Positions 9,051 through 20,330 of a stretch of DNA of 64,000 nt are shown one piece after another (within the stretch, counting starts at the first letter, position 1; every line of letters starts with the position of its first letter). Where the stretch lies: contig NC_081138.1 in NCBI RefSeq assembly GCF_958295425.1, forward strand, positions 8,420,302-8,484,301, read 5' to 3'. Origin of the DNA: Solea solea. Taxonomy: Eukaryota > Chordata > Actinopteri > Pleuronectiformes > Soleidae. Position numbers and translations under genes: made by a program. The notes under the pieces are model-generated. The model did no database searches and was not told the DNA's origin. It saw nothing but the letters and a program-made list of their open reading frames with translations.

Positions 9051-9945
9051 AGCGGGGAAACGGCTGATTTCAGATTTTTTTAAAATTTTTCTACTGTCCC
9101 ATAACATAAACCTCACAAATAAAGTTAACATCTTACAAGATATAGTTATATACCTTCAGTGTTTGATTTTACAATGATTTCACTGTTTGGATGTGTTTTT
9201 CTATTTGTGTCTGTTTTTGTGCGCATTCAGCAGGGATACGGCTGTTATCTGATTTTTTTCATTTTTCTACTGTCCCATAACATAAACCTCACAAATAAAG
9301 TTAAAATCTTATAAGATATAGTTTTATACCTTCAGTGTTTGATTTTGCAATGATTTCACTGTTTGAATGTGTTTTTCTATTTGTGACTTTTTTTGTGCGC
9401 GTTCAGCAGGGATACGGCTGTTTTCTAATTTTTTTCATTTTTCTACTGTCCCATAACATAAACCTCACAAATAAAGTTAAAATCTCATAAGATATAGTTA
9501 TATACCTTCAGTGTTTGATTTTGCAATGATTTCACTGTTTGGATGTGTTTTTCTATTTGTGTCTGTTTTTGTGCACATTCAGCAGGCTGATTTCTGATTT
9601 TTTTCATTTTTCTACTGTCCCATAACATAAACCTCACAAATAAAGTTAACATCTTACAAGATATAGTTATATACCTTCAGTGTTTGATTTTGCAATGATT
9701 TCACTGTTTGGATGTGTTTTTCTATTTGTGTCTGTTTTTGTGCGCATTCAGCAGGCTGTTTTCTGATTTTTTTCATTTTTCTACTGTCCCATAACATAAA
9801 CCTCACAAATAAAGTTAACATCTTATAAGATATACTTCTGTACCCTCAGTGTTTGATTTTGCAATGATTTCACTGTTTGGATGTGTTTTTCTATTTGTGT
9901 CTGTTTTTGTGCGCGTTAAGCGGGGAAACGGCTGATTTCAGATTT
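9051..9945. repeat. 868-bp (5-monomer) duplication marked by GCGGGGAAACGGCTGATTTCAG
   Basis: The rare variant GTTAAGCGGGGAAACGGCTG occurs at 9051 and 9919 in the same context (followed by TTACAAGAT and then TTATCTGATTTTTTTC monomers), 868 bp apart. The same variant appears later near 27519, 34190, 38574 and 43820, so this subtype was dispersed by larger block copying. Confidence 0.7.
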
Positions 9946-10340
9946 TTTTTAAATTTTTCTACTGTCCCATAACATAAACCTCACAAATAAAGTTAACATC
10001 TTACAAGATGTAGTTATATACCTTCAGTGTTTGATTTTACAATGATTTCACTGTTTGGATGTGTTTTTCTATTTGTGTCTGTTTTTGTGCGCATTCAGCA
10101 GGGATACGGCTGTTATCTGATTTTTTTCATTTTTCTACTGTCCCATAACATAAACCTCACAAATAAAGTTAAAATCTTATAAGATATAGTTTTATACCTT
10201 CAGTGTTTGATTTTGCAATGATTTCACTGTTTGAATGTGTTTTTCTATTTGTGACTTTTTTTGTGCGCGTTCAGCAGGGATACGGCTGTTTTCTAATTTT
10301 TTTCATTTTTCTACTGTCCCATAACATAAACCTCACAAAT

Positions 10341-12300
10341 AAAGTTAACATCTTATAAGATATACTTCTGTACCCTCAGTGTTTGATTTTGCAATGATTT
10401 CACTGTTTGGATGTGTTTTTCTATTTGTGTCCGTTTTTGTGTGCGCGTTAAGCAGGGATACGGCTGTTTTCTGATTTTTTTCATTTTTCTACTGTCCCAT
10501 AACATAAACCTCACAAATAAAGTTAACATCTTACAAGATATAGTTATATACCTTCAGTGTTTGATTTTACAATGATTTCAGTGTTTGGATGTGTTTTTCT
10601 ATTTGTGTCTGTTTTTGTGCGCATTCAGCAGGGATATGGCTGTTTTCAGATTTTTTTCATTTTTCTACTGTCCCATAACATAAACCTCTCAAATAAAGTT
10701 AAAATCTTATAAGATATAGTTATATACCTTCAGTGTTTGATTTCGCAATGATTTCACTGTTTGGATGTGTTTTTCTATTTGTGTCTGTTTTTGTGCGCGT
10801 TAAGCGGGGATACGGCTGTTTTCTGATTTCCTTCATTTTTCTACTGTCCCATAACATATACCTCACAAATAAAGTTAACATCTTATAAGATATACTTCTG
10901 TACCCTCAGTGTTTGATTTTGCAATGATTTCACTGTTTGGATGTGTTTTTCTATTTGTGTCTGTTTTTGTGCGCGTTAAGCAGGGATACGACTGTTTTCT
11001 GATTTTTTTCATTTTTCTACTGTCCCATAACATAAACCTCACAAATAAAGTTAACATCTTACAAGTTATAGTTATATACCTTCAGTGTTTGATTTTACAA
11101 TGATTTCAGTGTGTGGATGTGTTTTTCTATTTGTGACTGTTTTTGTGCGCGTTCAGCAGGGATACGGCTGTTTTCTAATTTTTTTCATTTTTCTACTGTC
11201 CCATAACATAAACCTCACAAATAAAGTTAAAATCTTATAAGATATAGTTATATACCTTCAGTGTTTGATTTTGCAATGATTTCACTGTTTGGATGTGTTT
11301 TTCTATTTGTGTCTGTTTTTGTGCGCATTCAGCAGGCTGTTTTCTGATTTTTTTCATTTTTCTACTGTCCCATAACATAAACCTCACAAATAAAGTTAAC
11401 ATCTTACAAGATATAGTTATATACCTTCAGTGTTTGATTTTGCAATGATTTCACTGTTTGGATGTGTTTTTCTATTTGTGTCTGTTTTTGTGCGCATTCA
11501 GCAGGGATACGGCTGTTTTTTGATTTTTTAAAATTTTTCTACTGTCCCATAACATAAACCTCACAAATAAAGTTAACGTCTTACAAGATATAGTTATATA
11601 CCTTCAGTGTTTGATTTTGCAATGATTTCACTGTTTGGATGTGTTTTTCTATTTGTGTCTGTTTTTGTGCGCATTCAGCAGGCTGTTTTCTGATTTTTTT
11701 CATTTTTCTACTGTCCCATAACATAAACCTCACAAATAAAGTTAACATCTTACAAGATATAGTTATATACCTTCAGTGTTTTATTTTGCAATGATTTCAC
11801 TGTTTGGATGTGTTTTTCTATTTGTGTCTGTTTTTGTGCGCATTCAGCAGGGATACGGCTGTTTTTTGATTTTTTAAAATTTTTCTACTGTCCCATAACA
11901 TAAACCTCACAAATAAAGTTAACGTCTTACAAGATATAGTTATATACCTTCAGTGTTTGATTTTGCAATGATTTCACTGTTTGGATGTGTTTTTCTATTT
12001 GTGTCTGTTTTTGTGCGCATTCAGCAGGCTGTTTTCTGATTTTTTTCATTTTTCTACTGTCCCATAACATAAACCTCATAAATAAAGTTAACATCTTATA
12101 AGATATACTTCTGTACCCTCAGTGTTTGATTTTGCAATGATTTCACTGTTTGGATGTGTTTTTCTATTTGTGTCCGTTTTTGTGTGCGCGTTAAGCAGGG
12201 ATACGGCTGTTTTCTGATTTTTTTCATTTTTCTACTGTCCCATAACATAAACCTCACAAATAAAGTTAACATCTTACAACTTATAGTTATATACCTTCAG
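10341..12300. repeat. ~2-kb block repeated at 13992-16127
   Basis: 10341-11030 corresponds to 13992-14680 at an offset of 3651 bp, including GTGTCCG-GTGTGCGCG, TGATTTCCTTC and GATACGACTG variants in the same order. After one extra monomer in the downstream copy the offset becomes 3827 and the match continues through the rare CCTCATAAATAAAG at 12074 and 15901. Such a shared order of private variants indicates block duplication. Confidence 0.85.
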
Positions 12301-15300
12301 TGTTTGATTTTACAATGATTTCAGTGTTTGGATGTGTTTTTCTATTTGTGACTGTTTTTGTGCGCGTTCAGCAGGGATACGGCTGTTTTCTAATTTTTTT
12401 CATTTTTCTACTGTCCCATAACATAAACCTCACAAATAAAGTTAAAATCTTATAAGATATAGTTATATACCTTCAGTGTTTGATTTTGCAATGATTTCAC
12501 TGTTTGGATGTGTTTTTCTATTTGTGTCTGTTTTTGTGCGCATTCAGCAGGCTGTTTTCTGATTTTTTTCATTTTTCTACTGTCCCATAACATAAACCTC
12601 ACAAATAAAGTTAACATCTTATAAGATATACTTCTGTACCCTCAGTGTTTGATTTTGCAATGATTTCACTGTTTAGATGTGTTTTTCTATTTGTGTCTGT
12701 TTTTGTGCGCATTCAGCAGGGATACGGCTGTTTTCTGATTTTTTAAAATTTTTCTACTGTCCCATAACATAAACCTCACAAATAAAGTTAACGTCTTACA
12801 AGATATAGTTATATACCTTCAGTGTTTGATTTTGCAATGATTTCACTGTTTGGATGTGTTTTTCTATTTGTGTCTGTTTTTGTGCGCATTCAGCAGGCTG
12901 TTTTCTGATTTTTTTCATTTTTCTACTGTCCCATAACATAAACCTCACAAATAAAGTTAACATCTTATAAGATATACTTCTGTACCCTCAGTGTTTGATT
13001 TTGCAATGATTTCACTGTTTGGATGTGTTTTTCTATTTGTGTCCGTTTTTGTGTGCGCGTTAAGCAGGGATACGGCTGTTTTCTGATTTTTTTCATTTTT
13101 CTACTGTCCCATAACATAAACATCACAAATAAAGTTAACATCTTACAAGATATAGTTATATACCTTCAGTGTTTGATTTTACAATGATTTCACTGTTTAG
13201 ATGTGTTTTTCTATTTGTGTCTGTTTTTGTGCGCATTCAGCAGGGATACGGCTGTTTTCTGATTTTTTAAAATTTTTCTACTGTCCCATAACATAAACCT
13301 CACAAATAAAGTTAACGTCTTACAAGATATAGTTATATACCTTCAGTGTTTGATTTTGCAATGATTTCACTGTTTGGATGTGTTTTTCTATTTGTGTCTG
13401 TTTTTGTGCGCATTCAGCAGGCTGTTTTCTGATTTTTTTCATTTTTCTACTGTCCCATAACATAAACCTCACAAATAAAGTTAAAATCTTATAAGATATA
13501 GTTATATACCTTCAGTGTTTGATTTTGCAATGATTTCACTGTTTGGATGTGTTTTTCTATTTGTGTCTGTTTTTGTGCGCATTCAGCAGGCTGTTTTCTG
13601 ATTTTTGTCATTTTTCTACTGTCCCATAACATAAACCTCACAAATAAAGTTAACATCTTATAAGATATACTTCTGTACCCTCAGTGTTTGATTTTGCAAT
13701 GATTTCACTGTTTAGATGTGTTTTTCTATTTGTGTCTGTTTTTGTGCGCATTCAGCAGGGATACGGCTGTTTTCTGATTTTTTAAAATGTTTCTACTGTC
13801 CCATAACATAAACCTCACAAATAAAGTTAACGTCTTACAAGATATAGTTATATACCTTCAGTGTTTGATTTTGCAATGATTTCACTGTTTGGATGTGTTT
13901 TTCTATTTGTGTCTGTTTTTGTGCGCATTCAGCAGGCTGTTTTCTGATTTTTTTCATTTTTCTACTGTCCCATAACATAAACCTCACAAATAAAGTTAAC
14001 ATCTTATAAGATATACTTCTGTACCCTCAGTGTTTGATTTTGCAATGATTTCACTGTTTGGATGTGTTTTTCTATTTGTGTCCGTTTTTGTGTGCGCGTT
14101 AAGCAGGGATACGGCTGTTTTCTGATTTTTTTCATTTTTCTACTGTCCCATAACATAAACCTCACAAATAAAGTTAACATCTTACAAGATATAGTTATAT
14201 ACCTTCAGTGTTTGATTTTACAATGATTTCAGTGTTTGGATGTGTTTTTCTATTTGTGTCTGTTTTTGTGCGCATTCAGCAGGGATATGGCTGTTTTCAG
14301 ATTTTTTTCATTTTTCTACTGTCCCATAACATAAACCTCTCAAATAAAGTTAAAATCTTATAAGATATAGTTATATACCTTCAGTGTTTGATTTCGCAAT
14401 GATTTCACTGTTTGGATGTGTTTTTCTATTTGTGTCTGTTTTTGTGCGCGTTAAGCGGGGATACGGCTGTTTTCTGATTTCCTTCATTTTTCTACTGTCC
14501 CATAACATATACCTCACAAATAAAGTTAACATCTTATAAGATATACTTCTGTACCCTCAGTGTTTGATTTTGCAATGATTTCACTGTTTGGATGTGTTTT
14601 TCTATTTGTGTCTGTTTTTGTGCGCGTTAAGCAGGGATACGACTGTTTTCTGATTTTTTTCATTTTTCTACTGTCCCGTAACATAAACCTCACAAATAAA
14701 GTTAAAATCTTATAAGATATAGTTATATACCTTCAGTGTTTGATTTTACAATGATTTCACTGTTTGGATGTGTTTTTCTATTTGTGTCTGTTTTTGTGCG
14801 CATTCAGCAGGGATACGGCTGTTTTCTGATTTTTTTCATTTTTCTACTGTCCCATAACATAAACCTCACAAATAAAGTTAACATCTTACAAGTTATAGTT
14901 ATATACCTTCAGTGTTTGATTTTACAATGATTTCAGTGTTTGGATGTGTTTTTCTATTTGTGACTGTTTTTGTGCGCGTTCAGCAGGGATACGGCTGTTT
15001 TCTAATTTTTTTCATTTTTCTACTGTCCCATAACATAAACCTCACAAATAAAGTTAAAATCTTATAAGATATAGTTATATACCTTCAGTGTTTGATTTTG
15101 CAATGATTTCACTGTTTGGATGTGTTTTTCTATTTGTGTCTGTTTTTGTGCGCATTCAGCAGGCTGTTTTCTGATTTTTTTCATTTTTCTACTGTCCCAT
15201 AACATAAACCTCACAAATAAAGTTAACATCTTACAAGATATAGTTATATACCTTCAGTGTTTGATTTTGCAATGATTTCACTGTTTGGATGTGTTTTTCT

Positions 15301-17829
15301 ATTTGTGTCTGTTTTTGTGCGCATTCAGCAGGGATACGGCTGTTTTTTGATTTTTTAAAATTTTTCTACTGTCCCATAACATAAACCTCACAAATAAAGT
15401 TAACGTCTTACAAGATATAGTTATATACCTTCAGTGTTTGATTTTGCAATGATTTCACTGTTTGGATGTGTTTTTCTATTTGTGTCTGTTTTTGTGCGCA
15501 TTCAGCAGGCTGTTTTCTGATTTTTTTCATTTTTCTACTGTCCCATAACATAAACCTCACAAATAAAGTTAACATCTTACAAGATATAGTTATATACCTT
15601 CAGTGTTTGATTTTGCAATGATTTCACTGTTTGGATGTGTTTTTCTATTTGTGTCTGTTTTTGTGCGCATTCAGCAGGGATACGGCTGTTTTTTGATTTT
15701 TTAAAATTTTTCTACTGTCCCATAACATTAACCTCACAAATAAAGTTAACGTCTTACAAGATATAGTTATATACCTTCAGTGTTTGATTTTGCAATGATT
15801 TCACTGTTTGGATGTGTTTTTCTATTTGTGTCTGTTTTTGTGCGCATTCAGCAGGCTGTTTTCTGATTTTTTTCATTTTTCTACTGTCCCATAACATAAA
15901 CCTCATAAATAAAGTTAACATCTTATAAGATATACTTCTGTACCCTCAGTGTTTGATTTTGCAATGATTTCACTGTTTGGATGTGTTTTTCTATTTGTGT
16001 CCGTTTTTGTGTGCGCGTTAAGCAGGGATACGGCTGTTTTCTGATTTTTTTCATTTTTCTACTGTCCCATAACATAAACATCACAAATAAAGTTAACATC
16101 TTACAAGATATAGTTATATACCTTCAGTGTTTGATTTTACAATGATTTCACTGTTTAGATGTGTTTTTCTATTTGTGACTGTTTTTGTGCGCGTTCAGCA
16201 GGGATACGGCTGTTTTCTAATTTTTTTCATTTTTCTACTGTCCCATAACATAAACCTCACAAATAAAGTTAAAATCTTATAAGATATAGTTATATACCTT
16301 CAGTGTTTGATTTTGCAATGATTTCACTGTTTGGATGTGTTTTTCTATTTGTGACTGTTTTTGTGCGCGTTCAGCAGGGATACGGCTGTTTTCTAATTTT
16401 TTTCATTTTTCTACTGTCCCATAACATAAACCTCACAAATAAAGTTAACGTCTTACAAGATATAGTTATATACCTTCAGTGTTTGATTTTGCAATGATTT
16501 CACTGTTTGGATGTGTTTTTCTATTTGTGTCTGTTTTTGTGCGCATTCAGCAGGCTGTTTTCTGATTTTTTTCATTTTTCTACTGTCCCATAACATAAAC
16601 CTCACAAATAAAGTTAACATCTTACAAGATATAGTTATATACCTTCAGTGTTTGATTTTGCAATGATTTCACTGTTTGGATGTGTTTTTCTATTTGTGTC
16701 CGTTTTTATGTGCGTGTTAAGCAGGGATACGGCTGTTTTCTGATTTTTTTCATTTTTCTAGTGTCCCATAACATAAACCTCACAAATAAAGTTAACATCT
16801 TACAAATTATAGTTATATACCTTCAGTGTTTGATTTTACAATGATTTCAGTGTTTGGATGTGTTTTTCTATTTGTGACTGTTTTTGTGCGCGTTCAGCAG
16901 GGATACGGCTGTTTTCTAATTTTTTTCATTTTTCTACTGTCCCATAACATAAACCTCACAAATAAAGTTAAAATCTTATAAGATATAGTTATATACCTTC
17001 AGTGTTTGATTTTGCAATGATTTCACTGTTTGGATGTGTTTTTCTATTTGTGTCTGTTTTTGTGCGCATTCAGCAGGCTGTTTTCTGATTTTTTTCATTT
17101 TTCTACTGTCCCATAACATAAACCTCACAAATAAAGTTAACATCTTATAAGATATACTTCTGTACCCTCAGTGTTTGATTTTGCAATGATTTCACTGTTT
17201 AGATGTGTTTTTCTATTTGTGTCTGTTTTTGTGCGCATTCAGCAGGGATACGGCTGTTTTCTGATTTTTTAAAATTTTTCTACTGTCCCATAACATAAAC
17301 CTCACAAATAAAGTTAACGTCTTACAAGATATAGTTATATACCTTCAGTGTTTGATTTTGCAATGATTTCACTGTTTGGATGTGTTTTTCTATTTGTGTC
17401 TGTTTTTGTGCGCATTCAGCAGGCTGTTTTCTGATTTTTTTCATTTTTCTACTGTCCCATAACATAAACCTCACAAATAAAGTTAACATCTTATAAGATA
17501 TACTTCTGTACCCTCAGTGTTTGATTTTGCAATGATTTCACTGTTTGGATGTGTTTTTCTATTTGTGTCCGTTTTTGTGTGCGCGTTAAGCAGGGATACG
17601 GCTGTTTTCTGATTTTTTTCATTTTTCTACTGTCCCATAACATAAACATCACAAATAAAGTTAACATCTTACAAGATATAGTTATATACCTTCAGTGTTT
17701 GATTTTACAATGATTTCACTGTTTAGATGTGTTTTTCTATTTGTGTCTGTTTTTGTGCGCATTCAGCAGGGATACGGCTGTTTTCTGATTTTTTAAAATT
17801 TTTCTACTGTCCCATAACATAAACCTCAC

Positions 17830-18887
17830 AAATAAAGTTAACGTCTTATAAGATATAGTTATATACCTTCAGTGTTTGATTTCGCAATGATTTCACTGTT
17901 TGGATGTGTTTTTCTATTTGTGTCTGTTTTTGTGCGCGTTAAGCGGGGATACGGCTGTTTTCTGATTTCCTTCATTTTTCTACTGTCCCATAACATATAC
18001 CTCACAAATAAAGTTAACATCTTATAAGATATACTTCTGTACCCTCAGTGTTTGATTTTGCAATGATTTCACTGTTTGGATGTGTTTTTCTATTTGTGTC
18101 TGTTTTTGTGCGCGTTAAGCAGGGATACGACTGTTTTCTGATTTTTTTCATTTTTCTACTGTCCCGTAACATAAACCTCACAAATAAAGTTAAAATCTTA
18201 TAAGATATAGTTATATACCTTCAGTGTTTGATTTTACAAGGATTTCACTGTTTGGATGTGTTTTTCTATTTGTGTCTGTTTTTGTGCGCATTCAGCAGGG
18301 ATACGGCTGTTTTCTGATTTTTTAAAATTTTTCTACTGTCCCATAACATAAACCTCACAAATAAAGTTAACGTCTTATAAGATATAGTTATATACCTTCA
18401 GTGTTTGATTTCGCAATGATTTCACTGTTTGGATGTGTTTTTCTATTTGTGTCTGTTTTTGTGCGCGTTAAGCGGGGATACGGCTGTTTTCTGATTTCCT
18501 TCATTTTTCTACTGTCCCATAACATATACCTCACAAATAAAGTTAACATCTTATAAGATATACTTCTGTACCCTCAGTGTTTGATTTTGCAATGATTTCA
18601 CTGTTTGGATGTGTTTTTCTATTTGTGTCTGTTTTTGTGCGCGTTAAGCAGGGATACGACTGTTTTCTGATTTTTTTCATTTTTCTACTGTCCCGTAACA
18701 TAAACCTCACAAATAAAGTTAAAATCTTATAAGATATAGTTATATACCTTCAGTGTTTGATTTTACAAGGATTTCACTGTTTGGATGTGTTTTTCTATTT
18801 GTGTCTGTTTTTGTGCGCATTCAGCAGGGATACGGCTGTTTTCTGATTCTTTTTAAATTTTTCTACTGTCCCATAACATAAACCTCA
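17830..18887. repeat. Tandem 529-bp trimer duplication
   Basis: Two adjacent three-monomer units have equivalent points at 17841/18370 (AACGTCTTATAAG) and 17964/18493 (GATTTCCTTC), offset 529 bp. Both carry, in order, the CTTATAAG-with-CGTC tail, the TTTCGCAATG plus AAGCGGGG monomer and the GATACGACTG monomer ending in CCCGTAACATAAACC. This is a recent local unequal-exchange product. Confidence 0.85.
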
Positions 18888-19687
18888 CAAATAAAGTTAA
18901 CATCTTATAAGATATACTTCTGTACCCTCAGTGTTTGATTTTGCAATGATTTCACTGTTTGGATGTGTTTTTCTATTTGTGTCTGTTTTTGTGCGCGTTA
19001 AGCAGGGATACGACTGTTTTCTGATTTTTTTCATTTTTCTACTGTCCCATAACATAAACCTCACAAATAAAGTTAACATCTTACAATATATAGTTATATA
19101 CCTTCAGTGTTTGATTTTACAATGATTTCACTGTTTGGATTTGTTTTTCTATTTGTGTCTGTTTTTGTGCGCATTCAGCAGGGATCCGGCTGTTTTCTGA
19201 TTTTTTTCAATTTTCTACTGTCCCCTAACATAAACCTCACAAATAAAGTTAAAATCTTATAAGATATACTTATATACCTTCAGTGTTTGATTTTGAAATG
19301 ATTTCACTGTTTGGATTTGTTTTTCTATTTGTGTCTGTTTTTGTGCGCATTCAGCAGGGATACGGCTGTTTTCTGATTTTTTTTAAATTTTTCTACTGTC
19401 CCATAACATAAACCTCACAAATAAAGTTAACATCTTATAAGATATACTTCTGTACCCTCAGTGTTTGATTTTGCAATGATTTCACTGTTTGGATGTGTTT
19501 TTCTATTTGTGTCTGTTTTTGTGCGCGTTAGGCAGGGATACGGCTGTTTTCTGATTTTTTTCATTTTTCTACTGTCCCGTAACATAAACCTCACAAATAA
19601 AGTTAACATCTTATAAGATATAGTTTTATACCTTAAGTGTTTGATTTTGCAATGATTTCACTGCATACGGCTGTTTTCTGATTTTTT

Positions 19688-20330
19688 GTAATAATTCCTA
19701 AAGGCCTTGAGCCAGGAGTAAGATTTTTCCGTATGTGTATCAAGGACTAAGACTGATCTAGGGTGCCGAGTTTTAGACCTGTGCAACCTTGGGAAAGGTC
19801 AAAGGTCAGCCGTTCTGGTGTGTTTTGTGTCATAATTCCCAAAGGCATTGAGTCAGGAGTCTGATTTTTTCCGTATGTGTATCAGGGACGAAGGCTGATC
19901 TAGGGTGCTGAGTTTCAGACCTGTGCAACCTTCGGAAAGGTCAAAGGTCAGCTGTTCTGGTGTGTTTTTTGTAATAATTCCTAAAGGCATTAAGCCAGGA
20001 GTCTAATTTTTCCGTTTGTGTATCAGGGACTGAGGCAAATCCAGGGTGCTGAGTTTCAGATCTGTGCAACCTTCGGAAAGGTCAAAGGTCAGCCGTTCGG
20101 GTGTGTTTTTTGTAATAATTCCTAAAGGCATTAAGCCAGGAGTCTAATTTTTCGGTATGTGTATCAGGGACTAAGACTGATCCCGGGTGCCGAGTTTCAG
20201 ACCTGTGCAACCTTCGTTGAGGTCAAAGGTCAGCCGTTCGGGTGTGTTTTTTGTAATAATTCCTAAAGACATTGAGCCAGGGGTCTGATTTTTCAGTTTG
20301 TGTAGTAGGGACTAAGGCTGATCGAGGGTA
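19688..20330 (+). repeat. Foreign 141-bp tandem repeat, about 4.6 copies
   Basis: GTAATAATTCCTAAAGGC or a close variant starts at 19688, 19829, 19971, 20112 and 20253, giving periods of 141, 142, 141 and 141 bp. The last unit stops at GATCGAGGGTA (20330). Sequence is unrelated to the 176-bp monomer. Units share TCAGGAGTCTGATTTTTCCGT, GTATCAGGGACTAAGGCTGATC and GACCTGTGCAACCTTCGG. Both flanking monomers are truncated (deletion at 19663; degenerate TTCTACTGTCCTATAATATGAAGTTAAC at 20342), so entry was accompanied by loss of satellite DNA. The family is unknown to me. Confidence 0.95.
19796..19808 (+). promoter_or_regulatory. Perfect DR1 motif AGGTCA-A-AGGTCA in each 141-bp unit
   Basis: AGGTCAAAGGTCA is found at 19796-19808, 19938-19950, 20079-20091 and 20220-20232, unchanged although flanking bases vary (GGGAA, CGGAA, CGTTG). 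DR1 is the classical binding arrangement for nuclear receptors such as RXR heterodimers and HNF4. Function is unproven. Confidence 0.45.

Larger units (their letters stand above)
7782..19687. repeat. Satellite block 2 (176-bp monomer), about 68 copies
   Basis: The array resumes in mid-monomer at CTATTTGTG, the same phase as at 1229. From about 9 kb onward the 7-bp-deletion subtype (CAGGCTG) appears and is interleaved with full-length subtypes in recurrent orders. The final monomer is truncated: at 19663 CACTG joins CATACGG, losing about 50 bp, followed by CTGTTTTCTGATTTTTT and the foreign 141-bp repeat. Confidence 0.96.
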
